From: Palsa-360 sp963719875
GTDB lineage: Bacteria > Acidobacteriota > Terriglobia > Acidiferrales > UBA7541
Assembly (NCBI GenBank): GCA_963719875.1
Contig: CAVRDJ010000002.1
Coordinates: 2,480,001-2,544,000, forward strand
DNA: 64,000 nucleotides
Direction: 5' to 3'
Positions 20,593 to 29,191 of this stretch are shown one piece after another. The notes under the pieces are model-generated. The model was not told the origin of the DNA. It saw nothing but the letters and a program-made list of their open reading frames with translations, and ran no database searches. Within the stretch, counting starts at the first letter, position 1. Each line of letters starts with the position of its first letter. The position numbers and the translations under genes were made by a program.

Positions 20593-21711
20593 ATGTTCCT
20601 GCGAATTTTATGGAAATTGCTCGGGGCCAGCCGAGGCCGGCTGGCCGTGGCCCTGATTGCGCTCACGAGCGGGGCAGCGGTTTGCTCCGCGCTGCTCAAT
20701 GTCAATTTGGATGCGGAGCGGAAACTGACGCAGGAATTTCGCACGCTTGGGGCAAATGTCGTGATTGCTCCGCCAGCCGGCGGCAATGAAGCCGCGCTCG
20801 CCGATGCGGGCGTTCTGGATCGCATTGCCGCATTGCACGTCGCACAGATTGTGGCCACGGCGCCTTATCTTTACGTGGCGGCGAATTCCGGATCGCAGCC
20901 GGTAATTCTGGCGGGAACCTGGTTTGACCAGGTAGCCAGGATGAATTCCTGGTGGAAGCTGGAGGGCGGCTGGGTATCTTCTCGCGACGACCACGAGTCT
21001 TGCCTCGTGGGTTTTACCGCGGCGCGCCAGCTCGGACTCGCGCCCGGAAGTTCGGTTCAGCTGCGTTCCGGCGACCACAACATTTCCCTGACGGTAGCGG
21101 GAATTGTTACCACCGGCGGCGCCGAAGATAATCAAATCCTGACGAACCTCGATTCTGCGCAAGCCCTCGCGGGACTTTCCGGCCGCGTGAGCCTGGTGCA
21201 ATTGAGCGTTTCAGGAACGCCTTCGGAAATCGAGGGAGTTACGCGCAAGCTTGCGGACAATTTGCCCGGCCTCGATGTGCGGCCCGTGCGTCAAATCGCC
21301 GCTGCCGAGGGAACAATTCTGGGACGGATTCAGGGTTTGATTTTCTGGACCATCGCGCTGATTCTGGTTCTTTCGATGCTTGGCGTGCTTGCATCCATGG
21401 CCGCTCTGGCAATGGAGCGCCGGCGGGACGTCGGCCTCATGAAAGCGCTTGGCGGGACGGTGCCGCGCATCATGCGTTTGTTTCTCGCCGAAGCGGGCAC
21501 GCTCGGCGCGGCAGGCGGCCTGCTCGGTTTTCTCCTTGGCGTTGTCCTCGCCCGATGGATTGGCGAGCGCATTTTCGGCGTCGTCATTTCGGCGCGCCTC
21601 GAAGTTTTGCCCATCACGATTGCGTTGACGATCGGCGTGGCGCTGGCTGGAGCCTTTCCCCTGCGCCTTCTGGGGCGCGTGCGCCCGGCGGATATTTTGC
21701 GAGGAGAATGA
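20593..21711 (+). CDS. FtsX/MacB-type ABC transporter permease (iron operon, second)
   Basis: 372-residue paralogue of the preceding permease with the same layout: one N-terminal helix, periplasmic domain, three C-terminal helices, and the RRRDVGLMKALGGTVPRIM coupling segment. Both end in a PADILRGE/DPAPVLRGE-type motif. Two starts are possible, ATG 20593 and an in-frame GTG 15 bases upstream. I chose the ATG because the protein then begins MFLRILWKL, like its paralogue's MFLRIVSDS. The stop codon overlaps the next gene's start (ATGA), which indicates translational coupling to the ATPase. Confidence 0.85.
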   Translation: MFLRILWKLLGASRGRLAVALIALTSGAAVCSALLNVNLDAERKLTQEFRTLGANVVIAPPAGGNEAALADAGVLDRIAALHVAQIVATAPYLYVAANSGSQPVILAGTWFDQVARMNSWWKLEGGWVSSRDDHESCLVGFTAARQLGLAPGSSVQLRSGDHNISLTVAGIVTTGGAEDNQILTNLDSAQALAGLSGRVSLVQLSVSGTPSEIEGVTRKLADNLPGLDVRPVRQIAAAEGTILGRIQGLIFWTIALILVLSMLGVLASMAALAMERRRDVGLMKALGGTVPRIMRLFLAEAGTLGAAGGLLGFLLGVVLARWIGERIFGVVISARLEVLPITIALTIGVALAGAFPLRLLGRVRPADILRGE

Positions 21712-22388
21712 TGGCGCCCTTGGTCCAAGTCGAGATGCTGGAAAAGCGCTTTGGCGAAGTCCACGCGCTGGACCGCGTGAGTTTCGAGGTGGAAGCAGGC
21801 GAGTGGATCGCCATTATGGGCCCTTCCGGCTCCGGCAAGACGACGCTCATCAACATTCTCGGCGGGCTCGAACATCTGAGCGCGGGCCGCGTCGTGGTTG
21901 ACGGTCTGGAGATCGGCAATCTTGGCGAACGCGAATTGACGCGCTACCGCGCCGATAAAATCGGCTTTGTATTTCAGCAATTCCATTTAATTCCGTATCT
22001 CACGGCCCTGGAAAATGTGATGCTGGCCCAATATTTTCATAGCATCACGGATGAAAAAGAGGCCGCGGAAGCCCTAGGCCGGGTAGGTCTGAGCGACCGG
22101 ATGGGCCATGTACCCGCGGCGCTTTCGGGCGGCGAGCAGCAGCGCGTCGCTATCGCTCGGGCGCTGATCAATCAGCCGAAACTGGTTCTGGCGGACGAGC
22201 CCACGGGCAATCTCGACGAAGCCAACGAGGCGGTTGTCCTGAAACTGTTGCACCAGCTGCATGACGCGGGGCATACCATTCTTGTCGTGACCCATTCGCA
22301 GACCATCGGAAATCTTGCGGACCGCCGCGTGGAACTCGAACACGGCCGCCTGGCCCGCATCAGCGCTCCCTCGCTGGCCAAGGAGTAA
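21708..22388 (+). CDS. LolD/MacB-type ABC transporter ATP-binding protein (iron operon)
   Basis: 226-residue ATPase that powers the two FtsX permeases. Walker A is GPSGSGKT (38-45), the Q-loop is FVFQQFHLIPYLTALENV, the signature is LSGGEQQR (139-146), Walker B is LVLADEP (159-165) and the H-loop is VVTHSQ. The HLIPYLTALENVML segment is typical of the LolD/MacB subfamily. It overlaps the preceding stop by 4 bases. A DUF971 gene follows after 12 bases, probably in the same transcript. Confidence 0.93.
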   Translation: MMAPLVQVEMLEKRFGEVHALDRVSFEVEAGEWIAIMGPSGSGKTTLINILGGLEHLSAGRVVVDGLEIGNLGERELTRYRADKIGFVFQQFHLIPYLTALENVMLAQYFHSITDEKEAAEALGRVGLSDRMGHVPAALSGGEQQRVAIARALINQPKLVLADEPTGNLDEANEAVVLKLLHQLHDAGHTILVVTHSQTIGNLADRRVELEHGRLARISAPSLAKE

Positions 22389-22400
22389 CGCACCCGAGCC

Positions 22401-22829
22401 ATGCCCATTCCCCTCGATGCGCGAAGGAAAGCGGCCAGCGTGAAAGTGCACGTTTCCTCCGGAGCCGGAGTCGACATCACCTGGGCCGACGGCCACGCCA
22501 GCCACTACGATTTCGCCTATCTCCGCGAGGAATGCCCGTGCGCGATGTGCAACGACGCGCGAATGAAAAAGGCGCAGGGGCAGGAAAAAGACATGCAGTT
22601 GAAAAAGGAACACGCCCCGGCCGCAGCGGCCCCGGCGCTCAGTTCACCGCTGCTCCCTATGTTCAAGCCAAAGCTCACCGCGAAGGCGGCGCACTCGGTC
22701 GGCAACTACGCCCTGCAGTTCGATTTTAACGACGGCCACGCGACGGGAATTTTCAGCTTCGATTTCTTGCGAACCATTTGCCCCTGCGAAGAATGCGCCC
22801 GCGAGTACCGTTCAAACCCCGACCAGTAA
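22401..22829 (+). CDS. DUF971 (GBBH-like N-terminal domain) protein
   Basis: 142-residue protein with one DUF971 domain split by a Lys/Ala-rich insert (about 55-90). It has DITWADGHASHYDFAYLREE, CPCAMC (residues about 46-51), then the second half YALQFDFNDGHATGIFSFDFLR with CPCEEC near the C-terminus. The two CPCxxC motifs can bind a metal or Fe-S cluster. In other bacteria DUF971 domains accompany Fe-S assembly proteins and gamma-butyrobetaine hydroxylase-like enzymes. Position at the end of the iron operon suggests a link to iron or Fe-S use (inference). Confidence 0.85.
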   Translation: MPIPLDARRKAASVKVHVSSGAGVDITWADGHASHYDFAYLREECPCAMCNDARMKKAQGQEKDMQLKKEHAPAAAAPALSSPLLPMFKPKLTAKAAHSVGNYALQFDFNDGHATGIFSFDFLRTICPCEECAREYRSNPDQ

Positions 22830-22948
22830 GTCCGAGTTTGGATCCATCGAAATCGGGTGGTAACTCCTCGGCCACAGGGATCTCCCGTCGCCCGGACCTC
22901 CTGCTTCGTTTTCACGTATGATTTTATTCTGGCCCCCTGGAGGAACTA

Positions 22949-24304
22949 GTGTCATCCCATCAGTATGCGTCCGCACAAAAACGTCGCAGCACCCGCATTG
23001 GCCAAGCCGTACCGTTAGTTGTCCAGGGCGTCGGTGCTTTGCGCGAGCCCTACCAGGAGCAAGTCTCAACCCTGTCGGTCAGCTGCCACGGCTGTACTTA
23101 CCTATCCAGGCATGAGGTCCTTCAGGGTGAGATCGTGTTCCTGGGGGTCAAACTGCCGAACCATGGCTCTGTGGCATGCTCCAGCCGGGCGCGTGTGAAA
23201 TGGACCCAAAAGCTGGGGACCAAGGAGCGGGCTTTCCAGATTGCTGTAGAGCTGGAGGTCGCTGGAAATATCTGGGGCATCGCTTCCCCGCCGGACGATT
23301 GGATTCCACGGAAGATGCCGGAAGTGATTGAATCTGCTGCCCCTGGGCGAGAGTTAAGGGTGGTGGCCCGGAAAGACCTACAAGTGGCCGCTGGACCGGA
23401 CGGCGGAGCGGATCGGCTCTCCCATCCCGAAAGAAAAGAATCCGCTGCCGCTTCCATTCCGGCGATGGCCCAACTGATGGTCGGTCTTGGGGAACAGATT
23501 CGAACCATGGCATCCGAAGCTGCCTCCGCCGCTCTTATCAAGGAGAAAAGCCGATTACTCGATGAGTTTCGTGCGCAGCTCCGGGACGAGGCATTTAAAA
23601 CCATCCAGTCCGCGATAGCCGCTTCCAGGGAAGTGATCGGACGCCAGGCCTTGAAGGAGTTGAGCGAAGCGCAGGAAGCCGGGGCCCGCAACAGTTACGC
23701 GCTTTGGATGAAGAAGGTTGAGCAAGACATGGAGAGCGCCAGACAGCACGTGCTGATTCAAGGAAAGGAAGTGAGCCAGCGGCTGGACGGCATGGCGGTC
23801 AGCACAATCGAGCGCGTTCAACGCAATATGGAAACCACTCGCAGTGAAGCGGTGGACCGGTTCGTGTCGCGCCTTCGCGAACAGGTTGAGCCCATGCTCG
23901 TGGAAGCAAAAGATTCCATACAGAAACTGGAGGCTTCCGAAACCGCGTTCAGGAGAGATTCAGAGGCCATTTATGCGGGGCTTGAGAACCAGGTTGTATT
24001 TATCGCCAACGCCAGTTTGGCGAGGGTCCAGGAAGACTTGGAAAAAAACACCTCTACCGTTGCCGCTAAAACGAACGAAACCCTTGTGAAACTCTATCGA
24101 AAATTCGAAAAGGCAGCCCAGGACAACATGCAGTCGCTCCTGGGTTCGCTCGTGGCACAAATGACCAGGGTTCTGGAAGAAAAAGCGGGGGAAATTTCCC
24201 GCGAGTTTTCAACCGGGCTCGAAGGCTATACGCGAAGCTATCTGGAGTCGATCGGCAAATCGATCGCCGAGATTCCGCAGAATCTGCAGGGCCGCTCACA
24301 TTAA
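22949..24304 (+). CDS. PilZ-like domain plus long coiled-coil protein
   Basis: 451-residue protein starting at GTG 22949 behind GGAGGA. Residues about 10-115 look like a PilZ-type beta barrel (RRSTRIGQAVPLVVQGVG, then TLSVSCHGCTYLS and EIVFLGVKLP), but the RxxxR and D/NxSxxG c-di-GMP motifs are only partly kept (RRSTR present, VSCHGC in place of DxSxxG). After a linker (about 125-170) almost the whole remainder is predicted alpha-helical coiled coil, with heptad-like Ala/Leu/Glu/Arg patterns and few prolines. No signal peptide is seen. A cytoplasmic scaffold or motility-linked role is possible, but nothing in the context proves it. Confidence 0.7.
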   Translation: MSSHQYASAQKRRSTRIGQAVPLVVQGVGALREPYQEQVSTLSVSCHGCTYLSRHEVLQGEIVFLGVKLPNHGSVACSSRARVKWTQKLGTKERAFQIAVELEVAGNIWGIASPPDDWIPRKMPEVIESAAPGRELRVVARKDLQVAAGPDGGADRLSHPERKESAAASIPAMAQLMVGLGEQIRTMASEAASAALIKEKSRLLDEFRAQLRDEAFKTIQSAIAASREVIGRQALKELSEAQEAGARNSYALWMKKVEQDMESARQHVLIQGKEVSQRLDGMAVSTIERVQRNMETTRSEAVDRFVSRLREQVEPMLVEAKDSIQKLEASETAFRRDSEAIYAGLENQVVFIANASLARVQEDLEKNTSTVAAKTNETLVKLYRKFEKAAQDNMQSLLGSLVAQMTRVLEEKAGEISREFSTGLEGYTRSYLESIGKSIAEIPQNLQGRSH

Positions 24305-24386
24305 TAGCCGAGCCTGACAGTCGCGATAATTGAACCGCCGCCAAAGGATAGCTGCGCACGGTTGCCCCGCACCGTATCGGAAGAAA

Positions 24387-24458
24387 CCCGGGAACGCCGA
24401 TCTCCCCGCCGCGGCGGGCGATTTGCGTGACGCCATTCCGGAGAATGGCATTCCCGGG
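24387..24458. repeat. Family B repeat (copy B2)
   Basis: CCCGGGAACGCCGATCTCCC, a GCCGCGGCGGGC palindrome, then ATTCCGGAGAATGGCATTCC. It shares the outer CCCGGGAACGCC / GGCATTCCCGGG arms with other family B copies. It lies in the spacer between convergent genes. Confidence 0.75.
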
Positions 24459-24506
24459 AGGCATCACCACACGATTCTTCCTCCATCTTGATCGCGTGCA
24501 CTCCCT

Positions 24507-24947
24507 TCAGGCCGGGCGAAGTTCCGACGTGCAATGCATGCACTTCGTCGCCTTGATCGGCACGGCGCTCAGGCAATAGGGGCAATCGCGTGTTGCGGGC
24601 GCCGCTGCGGGAGCCGGCTTCGGCGCGAGACGATTCACCTGGCGCACCAGCAGGAAGACAGCAAACGCCACGATCAGGAAATTGATGATGGTGTTCAGGA
24701 AAAGGCCATAGTTGAGCGTCGCGGCGCCCGCCGCCTTGGCCGCCGCGATGGTGTCGAAATGAACGCCGGACAGGCTCACAAAAAGATTTGAAAAATCGAC
24801 GTGGCCGAGGAGTCTCCCAATCGGCGGCATCAAAATATCCTGCACAAACGAGTTGACGATTTGCCCGAACGCCGCGCCGATGATGATGCCGACGGCCATA
24901 TCGAGCACGTTTCCTCGCATCGCGAATTCCTTGAATTCTTTGATCAT
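24507..24947 (-). CDS. mscL: Large-conductance mechanosensitive channel with C-terminal zinc ribbon
   Basis: 146-residue MscL, the pentameric inner-membrane safety valve that opens on hypo-osmotic shock. The N-terminal helix and TM1 read KEFKEFAMRGNVLDMAVGII-IGAAFG, the periplasmic loop contains the LLGHVDFSNLFVSL segment, and TM2 is TIINFLIVAFAVFLLVRQVN. Instead of the usual charged C-terminal helix it ends in a zinc-ribbon pattern CPYC-(11)-CMHC (from about residue 122). The ATG at 24947 is preceded on the minus strand by AGGAGCC. A small membrane protein gene lies just upstream. Confidence 0.95.
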   Translation of the reverse strand: MIKEFKEFAMRGNVLDMAVGIIIGAAFGQIVNSFVQDILMPPIGRLLGHVDFSNLFVSLSGVHFDTIAAAKAAGAATLNYGLFLNTIINFLIVAFAVFLLVRQVNRLAPKPAPAAAPATRDCPYCLSAVPIKATKCMHCTSELRPA

Positions 24948-24990
24948 CGCAGGCTCCTTTCACTAGCTTCAGCAAAAGAAATGACTACAC

Positions 24991-25371
24991 CTAATCCGAG
25001 CGAAGGGAAAGCACGGCTGCCAGGAAGCCGCGCAGAGCCAAGACTGCCCCGGCGGCCGCCAGAACAATCCCCACCCAGCGAAACTCGAGACCCACAAGCG
25101 CCAACATCATGAACCCTACCAGGACGAGCGAAGCGCCGCCCACACGGGCGACGGTGCGACCCGACGTTCGCGCCGCGCGCGCCGTTTTCACCCAGGCGCG
25201 CACGCCCCAGTAGATCAGTGCTGCCCCAAGACCGAGCCAGGCGGGACTGCGCGGATTAAAGTTCGGAGGATTGAGGAACCGGTTGTTCAATCCTAACCAG
25301 ACCAGAAACCCGCCGAGCAAAATGAAAATGAACTCGGTTATCATCCGGAACAAATTGGCCGGGTTTAGCAT
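24991..25371 (-). CDS. Small integral membrane protein
   Basis: Unrecognised 126-residue protein with about four membrane segments: ITEFIFILLGGFLVWLGLNN, WLGLGAALIYWGVRAWV, VGGASLVLVGFMMLALVG and WVGIVLAAAGAVLALRGFL. A second possible start is the Met at residue 10. It is encoded between mscL and a cyclophilin on the same strand with short gaps, so the three may be co-transcribed. No catalytic motif is visible and I assign no function. Confidence 0.6.
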   Translation of the reverse strand: MLNPANLFRMITEFIFILLGGFLVWLGLNNRFLNPPNFNPRSPAWLGLGAALIYWGVRAWVKTARAARTSGRTVARVGGASLVLVGFMMLALVGLEFRWVGIVLAAAGAVLALRGFLAAVLSLRSD

Positions 25372-25387
25372 GCTGGGTTCGGGCCAA

Positions 25388-25912
25388 TTAGGCCCGTTCG
25401 ATCCGCACGGACTTCAATTCGACGGCTTGCTTCGGTTTGTCATTCGCACCGCGCGGCAACTCTGAGATTTTGGTGGCGACATCCATTCCTTCGACAACTT
25501 CGCCAAAGATGGTATGCCGGTTATCGAGCCAAGGTGTCGGGGCCACGGTGATGAAAAACTGGCTTCCGTTTGTGCCCGGTCCGGCGTTCGCCATGGAGAG
25601 CTTTCCCGGTTTGTCGTGTTTCAGAGACGGGTGAAACTCATCGCCAAAGCGATAGCCGGGATCGCCAGTTCCCGTTCCGAGGGGGCACCCGCCCTGAATC
25701 ATGAATTGCGGGATCACGCGATGGAAAACGAGGCCGTCGTAAAATGGGCGCTTCACTTTTTGCCCGGTCTTGGGGTCCTTGAACTCCTTGGTGCCTTCCG
25801 CGAGGCCGACGAAATTCCCGACCGTCTGCGGGGCTTCCTTTTCGAACAGTCGGACGACGATTGTCCCTTGCGAAGTTTCGAACAAGGCATATGTGCCTGG
25901 CGCTCGGCTCAA
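25388..25912 (-). CDS. Cyclophilin-type peptidyl-prolyl cis-trans isomerase
   Basis: 174-residue cytoplasmic cyclophilin that catalyses proline isomerisation in folding proteins. A TTG start at 25912 is preceded by a near-perfect AGGAGGTGATC ribosome site, and it removes an unlikely 25-residue leader. Active-site segments are present: FHRVIPQFMIQGGCP (catalytic Arg), GPGTNGSQFFIT, and WLDNRHTIFGEVVEGMDV. There is no signal peptide. It is divergent from trxB. Confidence 0.93.
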   Translation of the reverse strand: MSRAPGTYALFETSQGTIVVRLFEKEAPQTVGNFVGLAEGTKEFKDPKTGQKVKRPFYDGLVFHRVIPQFMIQGGCPLGTGTGDPGYRFGDEFHPSLKHDKPGKLSMANAGPGTNGSQFFITVAPTPWLDNRHTIFGEVVEGMDVATKISELPRGANDKPKQAVELKSVRIERA

Positions 25913-26109
25913 GATCACCTCCTGTAGAAAGCAAAATGCGGTGGCATTATCGCCCATTCCGGGCGGGGAGGCCAGCGTTGCCCGCAAAAATGGAACGCCA
26001 CGATTTTATCGAAGCGCCTGCCTGTGCCGGGGTGCTAAACTTTCGTTCTTCGCGGGCTGCATCGCGGCGTCGTGCTGGTGAATCCAATGACAGGCAGGGA
26101 GAAGACCAC

Positions 26110-27036
26110 TTGAACAACGTCATAATCATCGGGAGTGGCTGCGCCGGACTGACGGCCGCCATCTATGCCGGTCGCGCCAACTTAAAACCTGTCGTGATCG
26201 ATGGCTTTGAGCCGGGCGGGCAGCTCTCGCTCACGACGATGGTTGAGAATTATCCCGGATTTCCCGACGGCATTCTCGGCCCGGACTTGATAGAGAACAT
26301 GCGCAAACAGGCGCAGCGCTTCGGCGCGGAATTCAAGTCCGGCGCGATCACGGACGTCGATTTGAGCAAGCCGCCGTTCAAAATTACGGCGGGCAACGAC
26401 ACGTATGAATCCCGCGCGCTGATCATCGCTGCGGGCGCGACGGCGCGCCTCATGGGCCTCGAATCCGAGCGCAAACTGATCGGGTACGGCGTTTCCACTT
26501 GCGCGACTTGCGATGGCTATTTTTTTCGCGGCAAGGACATCGCGGTCGTCGGCGGCGGCGACTCGGCCATGGAGGAAGCCAATTTTCTTTCGCGTTTCGC
26601 CAGCAAGGTATACCTGGTCCACCGGCGCAAGGAATTTCGCGCTTCCAAAATCATGGTCGATCGCGCGCGCGCCAATGAAAAAATTCAATTTGTCACTCCG
26701 GTGGTCGTCGAAGACATTTCGGATGTCACCAAGGGCGGCGTGGAAGATATGACCCTGCGCAACACCGAAACCAACCAAACTTCGAAGCTGCCCGTGGAAG
26801 GCGTGTTTATCGCCATCGGCCACGTGCCCAACACCAAGGTCTTTCACGGCAAGCTTGACATGGACGAGAACGGCTACCTTATCACCCATCATGGCAGCCA
26901 GACCAAGGTTCCCGGTGTGTTTGCCGCCGGTGACGTGCAGGACCATCACTACAAGCAGGCTGTGACCGCCGCCGGCTCGGGCTGCATGGCCGCGATGGAT
27001 GCTGAGAAATTTCTCGAGGCCCATCCGGACCGCTGA
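26110..27036 (+). CDS. trxB: Thioredoxin-disulfide reductase
   Basis: 308-residue FAD/NADPH flavoenzyme that keeps thioredoxin reduced. From TTG 26110 (AGGGAG upstream) it begins NNVIIIGSGCAGLTAAIYAG, the FAD Rossmann motif. The redox pair is CATC in STCATCDGYFF, the NADPH motif is VVGGGDSAMEEANFL, and the C-terminal FAD motif is VPGVFAAGDVQD. A longer open frame runs upstream over 80 codons but has no family similarity. Downstream lies proline dehydrogenase after 39 bases. Confidence 0.95.
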   Translation: MNNVIIIGSGCAGLTAAIYAGRANLKPVVIDGFEPGGQLSLTTMVENYPGFPDGILGPDLIENMRKQAQRFGAEFKSGAITDVDLSKPPFKITAGNDTYESRALIIAAGATARLMGLESERKLIGYGVSTCATCDGYFFRGKDIAVVGGGDSAMEEANFLSRFASKVYLVHRRKEFRASKIMVDRARANEKIQFVTPVVVEDISDVTKGGVEDMTLRNTETNQTSKLPVEGVFIAIGHVPNTKVFHGKLDMDENGYLITHHGSQTKVPGVFAAGDVQDHHYKQAVTAAGSGCMAAMDAEKFLEAHPDR

Positions 27037-27075
27037 AATCGCTCCTCATTTGACGGCGTTGCCGGCACAACTCCC

Positions 27076-28002
27076 ATGTTACGCGCGCTGCTGCTCGCAC
27101 TGGCAAAAAGCTCCCGGCTTCGCCGCTGGATTACTTCCCATGGCGCCACGCGCCGCATGGCGCGCCGGTTTGTCCCCGGCGAGGAACTGGCCCCCGCCAT
27201 CGAGGCGGCGCGCGCCTGCAACAAAGCAGGATTGACGGTGAGCCTGGATCATCTCGGCGAAAACGTGGTCACGCGCAAAGATGCGGAACGCGCGCGCGCC
27301 TCTTACACGGAAGCGCTGGACCAGATCGCCGCGAATGGCGTCGAGGGGAATGTTTCGCTCAAGCTGACGCATCTCGGCCTCGATCTCGGCGGGGAATTCT
27401 GCGCCGAACAGTTGCGCATCGTCACGCGCCGCGCAGAGGAGCTCGGAAATTTCGTGCGCGTGGACATGGAGGGCTCGGCCTACACGGACCGCACGCTGCG
27501 CATGGTCAAACAAGCCCGCGCGGAAACAACTGCCGTTGGTACCGTCATTCAGGCGTATCTGTACCGCAGCGAAGAAGACATCCGCGAATTGCTGGGCATC
27601 GGCTGCCGCATGCGCCTCGTCAAAGGGGCCTACAATGAGCCTTCGCGGATCGCCTTTCGCCGCAAGAAAGATGTCGACGCAAACTTCATCAAGCTGATGA
27701 AAATCCTGCTCCCGAGCGGAACTTACCATGCCCTGGCCACGCACGATCCGAAGATGATTGAGGCCGCCATCCGCTTCGCCGCCGAGCAAAACATCACCAA
27801 GGACAAGTTTGAATTTCAGATGCTCTACGGAATTCGGACGGATTTGCAGAGCCGCCTGGTGCGGCAGGGGTATCGCGTGCGCGTGTACATTCCGTTCGGG
27901 CAGGATTGGTTTCCGTATCTCATGCGCCGCCTCGCGGAGCGTCCCGCGAACCTGGTCTTTTTCGCCAAGAATTTCTTGCGCGGGGCCGCGCCACTCCCTT
28001 AG
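27076..28002 (+). CDS. Proline dehydrogenase
   Basis: 308-residue monofunctional PRODH that oxidises proline to pyrroline-5-carboxylate with FAD, feeding electrons to quinone. The TIM-barrel motifs are visible: SLDHLGENV, VSLKLTHLGLD, FVRVDMEGSAYTD, QAYLYRSEED, RLVKGAYNEP, LATHDPKM, FQMLYGIR and VYIPFGQDWFPYLMRRLAERP, the last with the substrate-binding arginines. It lacks the P5C dehydrogenase half of PutA. It is on the same strand as trxB. Confidence 0.93.
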   Translation: MLRALLLALAKSSRLRRWITSHGATRRMARRFVPGEELAPAIEAARACNKAGLTVSLDHLGENVVTRKDAERARASYTEALDQIAANGVEGNVSLKLTHLGLDLGGEFCAEQLRIVTRRAEELGNFVRVDMEGSAYTDRTLRMVKQARAETTAVGTVIQAYLYRSEEDIRELLGIGCRMRLVKGAYNEPSRIAFRRKKDVDANFIKLMKILLPSGTYHALATHDPKMIEAAIRFAAEQNITKDKFEFQMLYGIRTDLQSRLVRQGYRVRVYIPFGQDWFPYLMRRLAERPANLVFFAKNFLRGAAPLP

Positions 28003-28044
28003 CCCTCATTTCTCACTCGCAATGCAGTGGACACTTTGCTCCTT

Positions 28045-28116
28045 GTGGCGCAGGCTTCAACCTGTGGGGTTTAGTCCTAGCAATTGCCAAAACCCACAGG
28101 CTGAAGCCTGCGCCAC
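28045..28116. repeat. Family A inverted repeat (copy A2)
   Basis: GTGGCGCAGGCTTCAACCTG pairs with CAGGCTGAAGCCTGCGCCAC with one mismatch in the left arm. It lies between proline dehydrogenase and the alcohol dehydrogenase gene. Confidence 0.88.
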
Positions 28117-28134
28117 TGGACCTCTCGAATCACG

Positions 28135-29148
28135 ATGAGCCAAAATAAATTCATGCGGGCGATGATTCTCGAGCGAACGGGTACCCCTCTTGCCCTTCGC
28201 GATTGCCCTGTGCCGGAACCCCGGGGACGCCAGGTTCAACTCCAAGTGCTTGCTTGCGCCGTGTGCCGTACCGATCTGCATGTGGTCGACGGGGAGTTGC
28301 CGAATCCAAAACTTCCTCTGATCATCGGCCATGAAATCGTAGGCCGGGTAACGCGGATGGGAGAGCAAGTGAGCCTGCTTTCCGATGGGCAGCGCGTCGG
28401 CGTGCCGTGGCTCGGCTGGACTGACGGCGAATGTTCCTATTGCCGCGCGGGCAACGAAAATTTGTGCCCGAAGGCGCGCTTCACCGGGTACACGCTCGAC
28501 GGGGGCTACGCCGAATTCACCGTTGCCGACGAACGCTACTGCGTCCCAATTCCCGAATCCTATTCGGACGCCGGGGCCGCGCCGCTTCTGTGCGCCGGCT
28601 TGATCGGCTACCGCTCGCTCGTGCGCGCCGGTGAGGCAAAACGGCTGGGCATCTATGGATTCGGCGCCGCGGCGCACATCGTCGCCCAGGTGGCCCGGTA
28701 TCAAGGCCGCAGCGTGTACGCCTTCACGCGTGCTGGCGATGAGGAGGCGCAGCGATTTGCGAAAGGGCTGGGCGCTGCTTGGGCAGGAGCTTCGGACGCG
28801 CGTCCGCCGGAGGAACTGGACGCCGCGATCATTTTTGCGCCCGTCGGCGCGCTGGTTCCCGCCGCGCTGGCTGCCGTTCGCAAGGGAGGAACGGTTGTTT
28901 GTGGCGGCATTCACATGAGCGACATTCCCTCGTTTCCCTACGAATTGCTGTGGGGAGAGAGGTCCATCTGTTCGGTCGCGAATTTGACGCGCCAAGACGC
29001 CGCGGAATTCATGGACCTCGCGCCAAAAGTCCCGGTGCGCACGACCACTCAGCCGTTCGCGCTCGAACAGGCCAACGAGGCCTTAAATCAGTTGCGAAGC
29101 GGAAAGCTGCAAGGCGCGGCGGTCCTGATGTGCCAGGGAGGCGTTTAA
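28135..29148 (+). CDS. Zinc-dependent alcohol dehydrogenase
   Basis: 337-residue medium-chain dehydrogenase/reductase. Catalytic zinc ligands are in CAVCRTDLHVVDGEL and GHEIVG; the structural zinc loop is CSYCRAGNENLC. The nucleotide-binding stretch is RLGIYGFGAAAHIVAQVARY, where GFGAAA stands in place of GxGxxG, as in a known branch of this family. The physiological substrate cannot be read from the sequence. Start is the ATG at 28135, 18 bases after a family A repeat. Transcription seems to end before the palindrome at 29164. Confidence 0.9.
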   Translation: MSQNKFMRAMILERTGTPLALRDCPVPEPRGRQVQLQVLACAVCRTDLHVVDGELPNPKLPLIIGHEIVGRVTRMGEQVSLLSDGQRVGVPWLGWTDGECSYCRAGNENLCPKARFTGYTLDGGYAEFTVADERYCVPIPESYSDAGAAPLLCAGLIGYRSLVRAGEAKRLGIYGFGAAAHIVAQVARYQGRSVYAFTRAGDEEAQRFAKGLGAAWAGASDARPPEELDAAIIFAPVGALVPAALAAVRKGGTVVCGGIHMSDIPSFPYELLWGERSICSVANLTRQDAAEFMDLAPKVPVRTTTQPFALEQANEALNQLRSGKLQGAAVLMCQGGV

Positions 29149-29163
29149 CAGGTGGTTGAAGTA

Positions 29164-29179
29164 TACCACATTTGTGGTA
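29164..29179 (+). promoter_or_regulatory. Palindromic operator candidate before the HTH-MNT-HEPN gene
   Basis: TACCACA-TT-TGTGGTA is a perfect 7-bp inverted repeat ending 12 bases before the ATG at 29192. It lies inside the only space where the promoter can be. The downstream protein starts with a winged-helix domain, so self-repression is a natural guess. Confidence 0.6.
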
Positions 29180-29191
29180 AACTAATACTAC

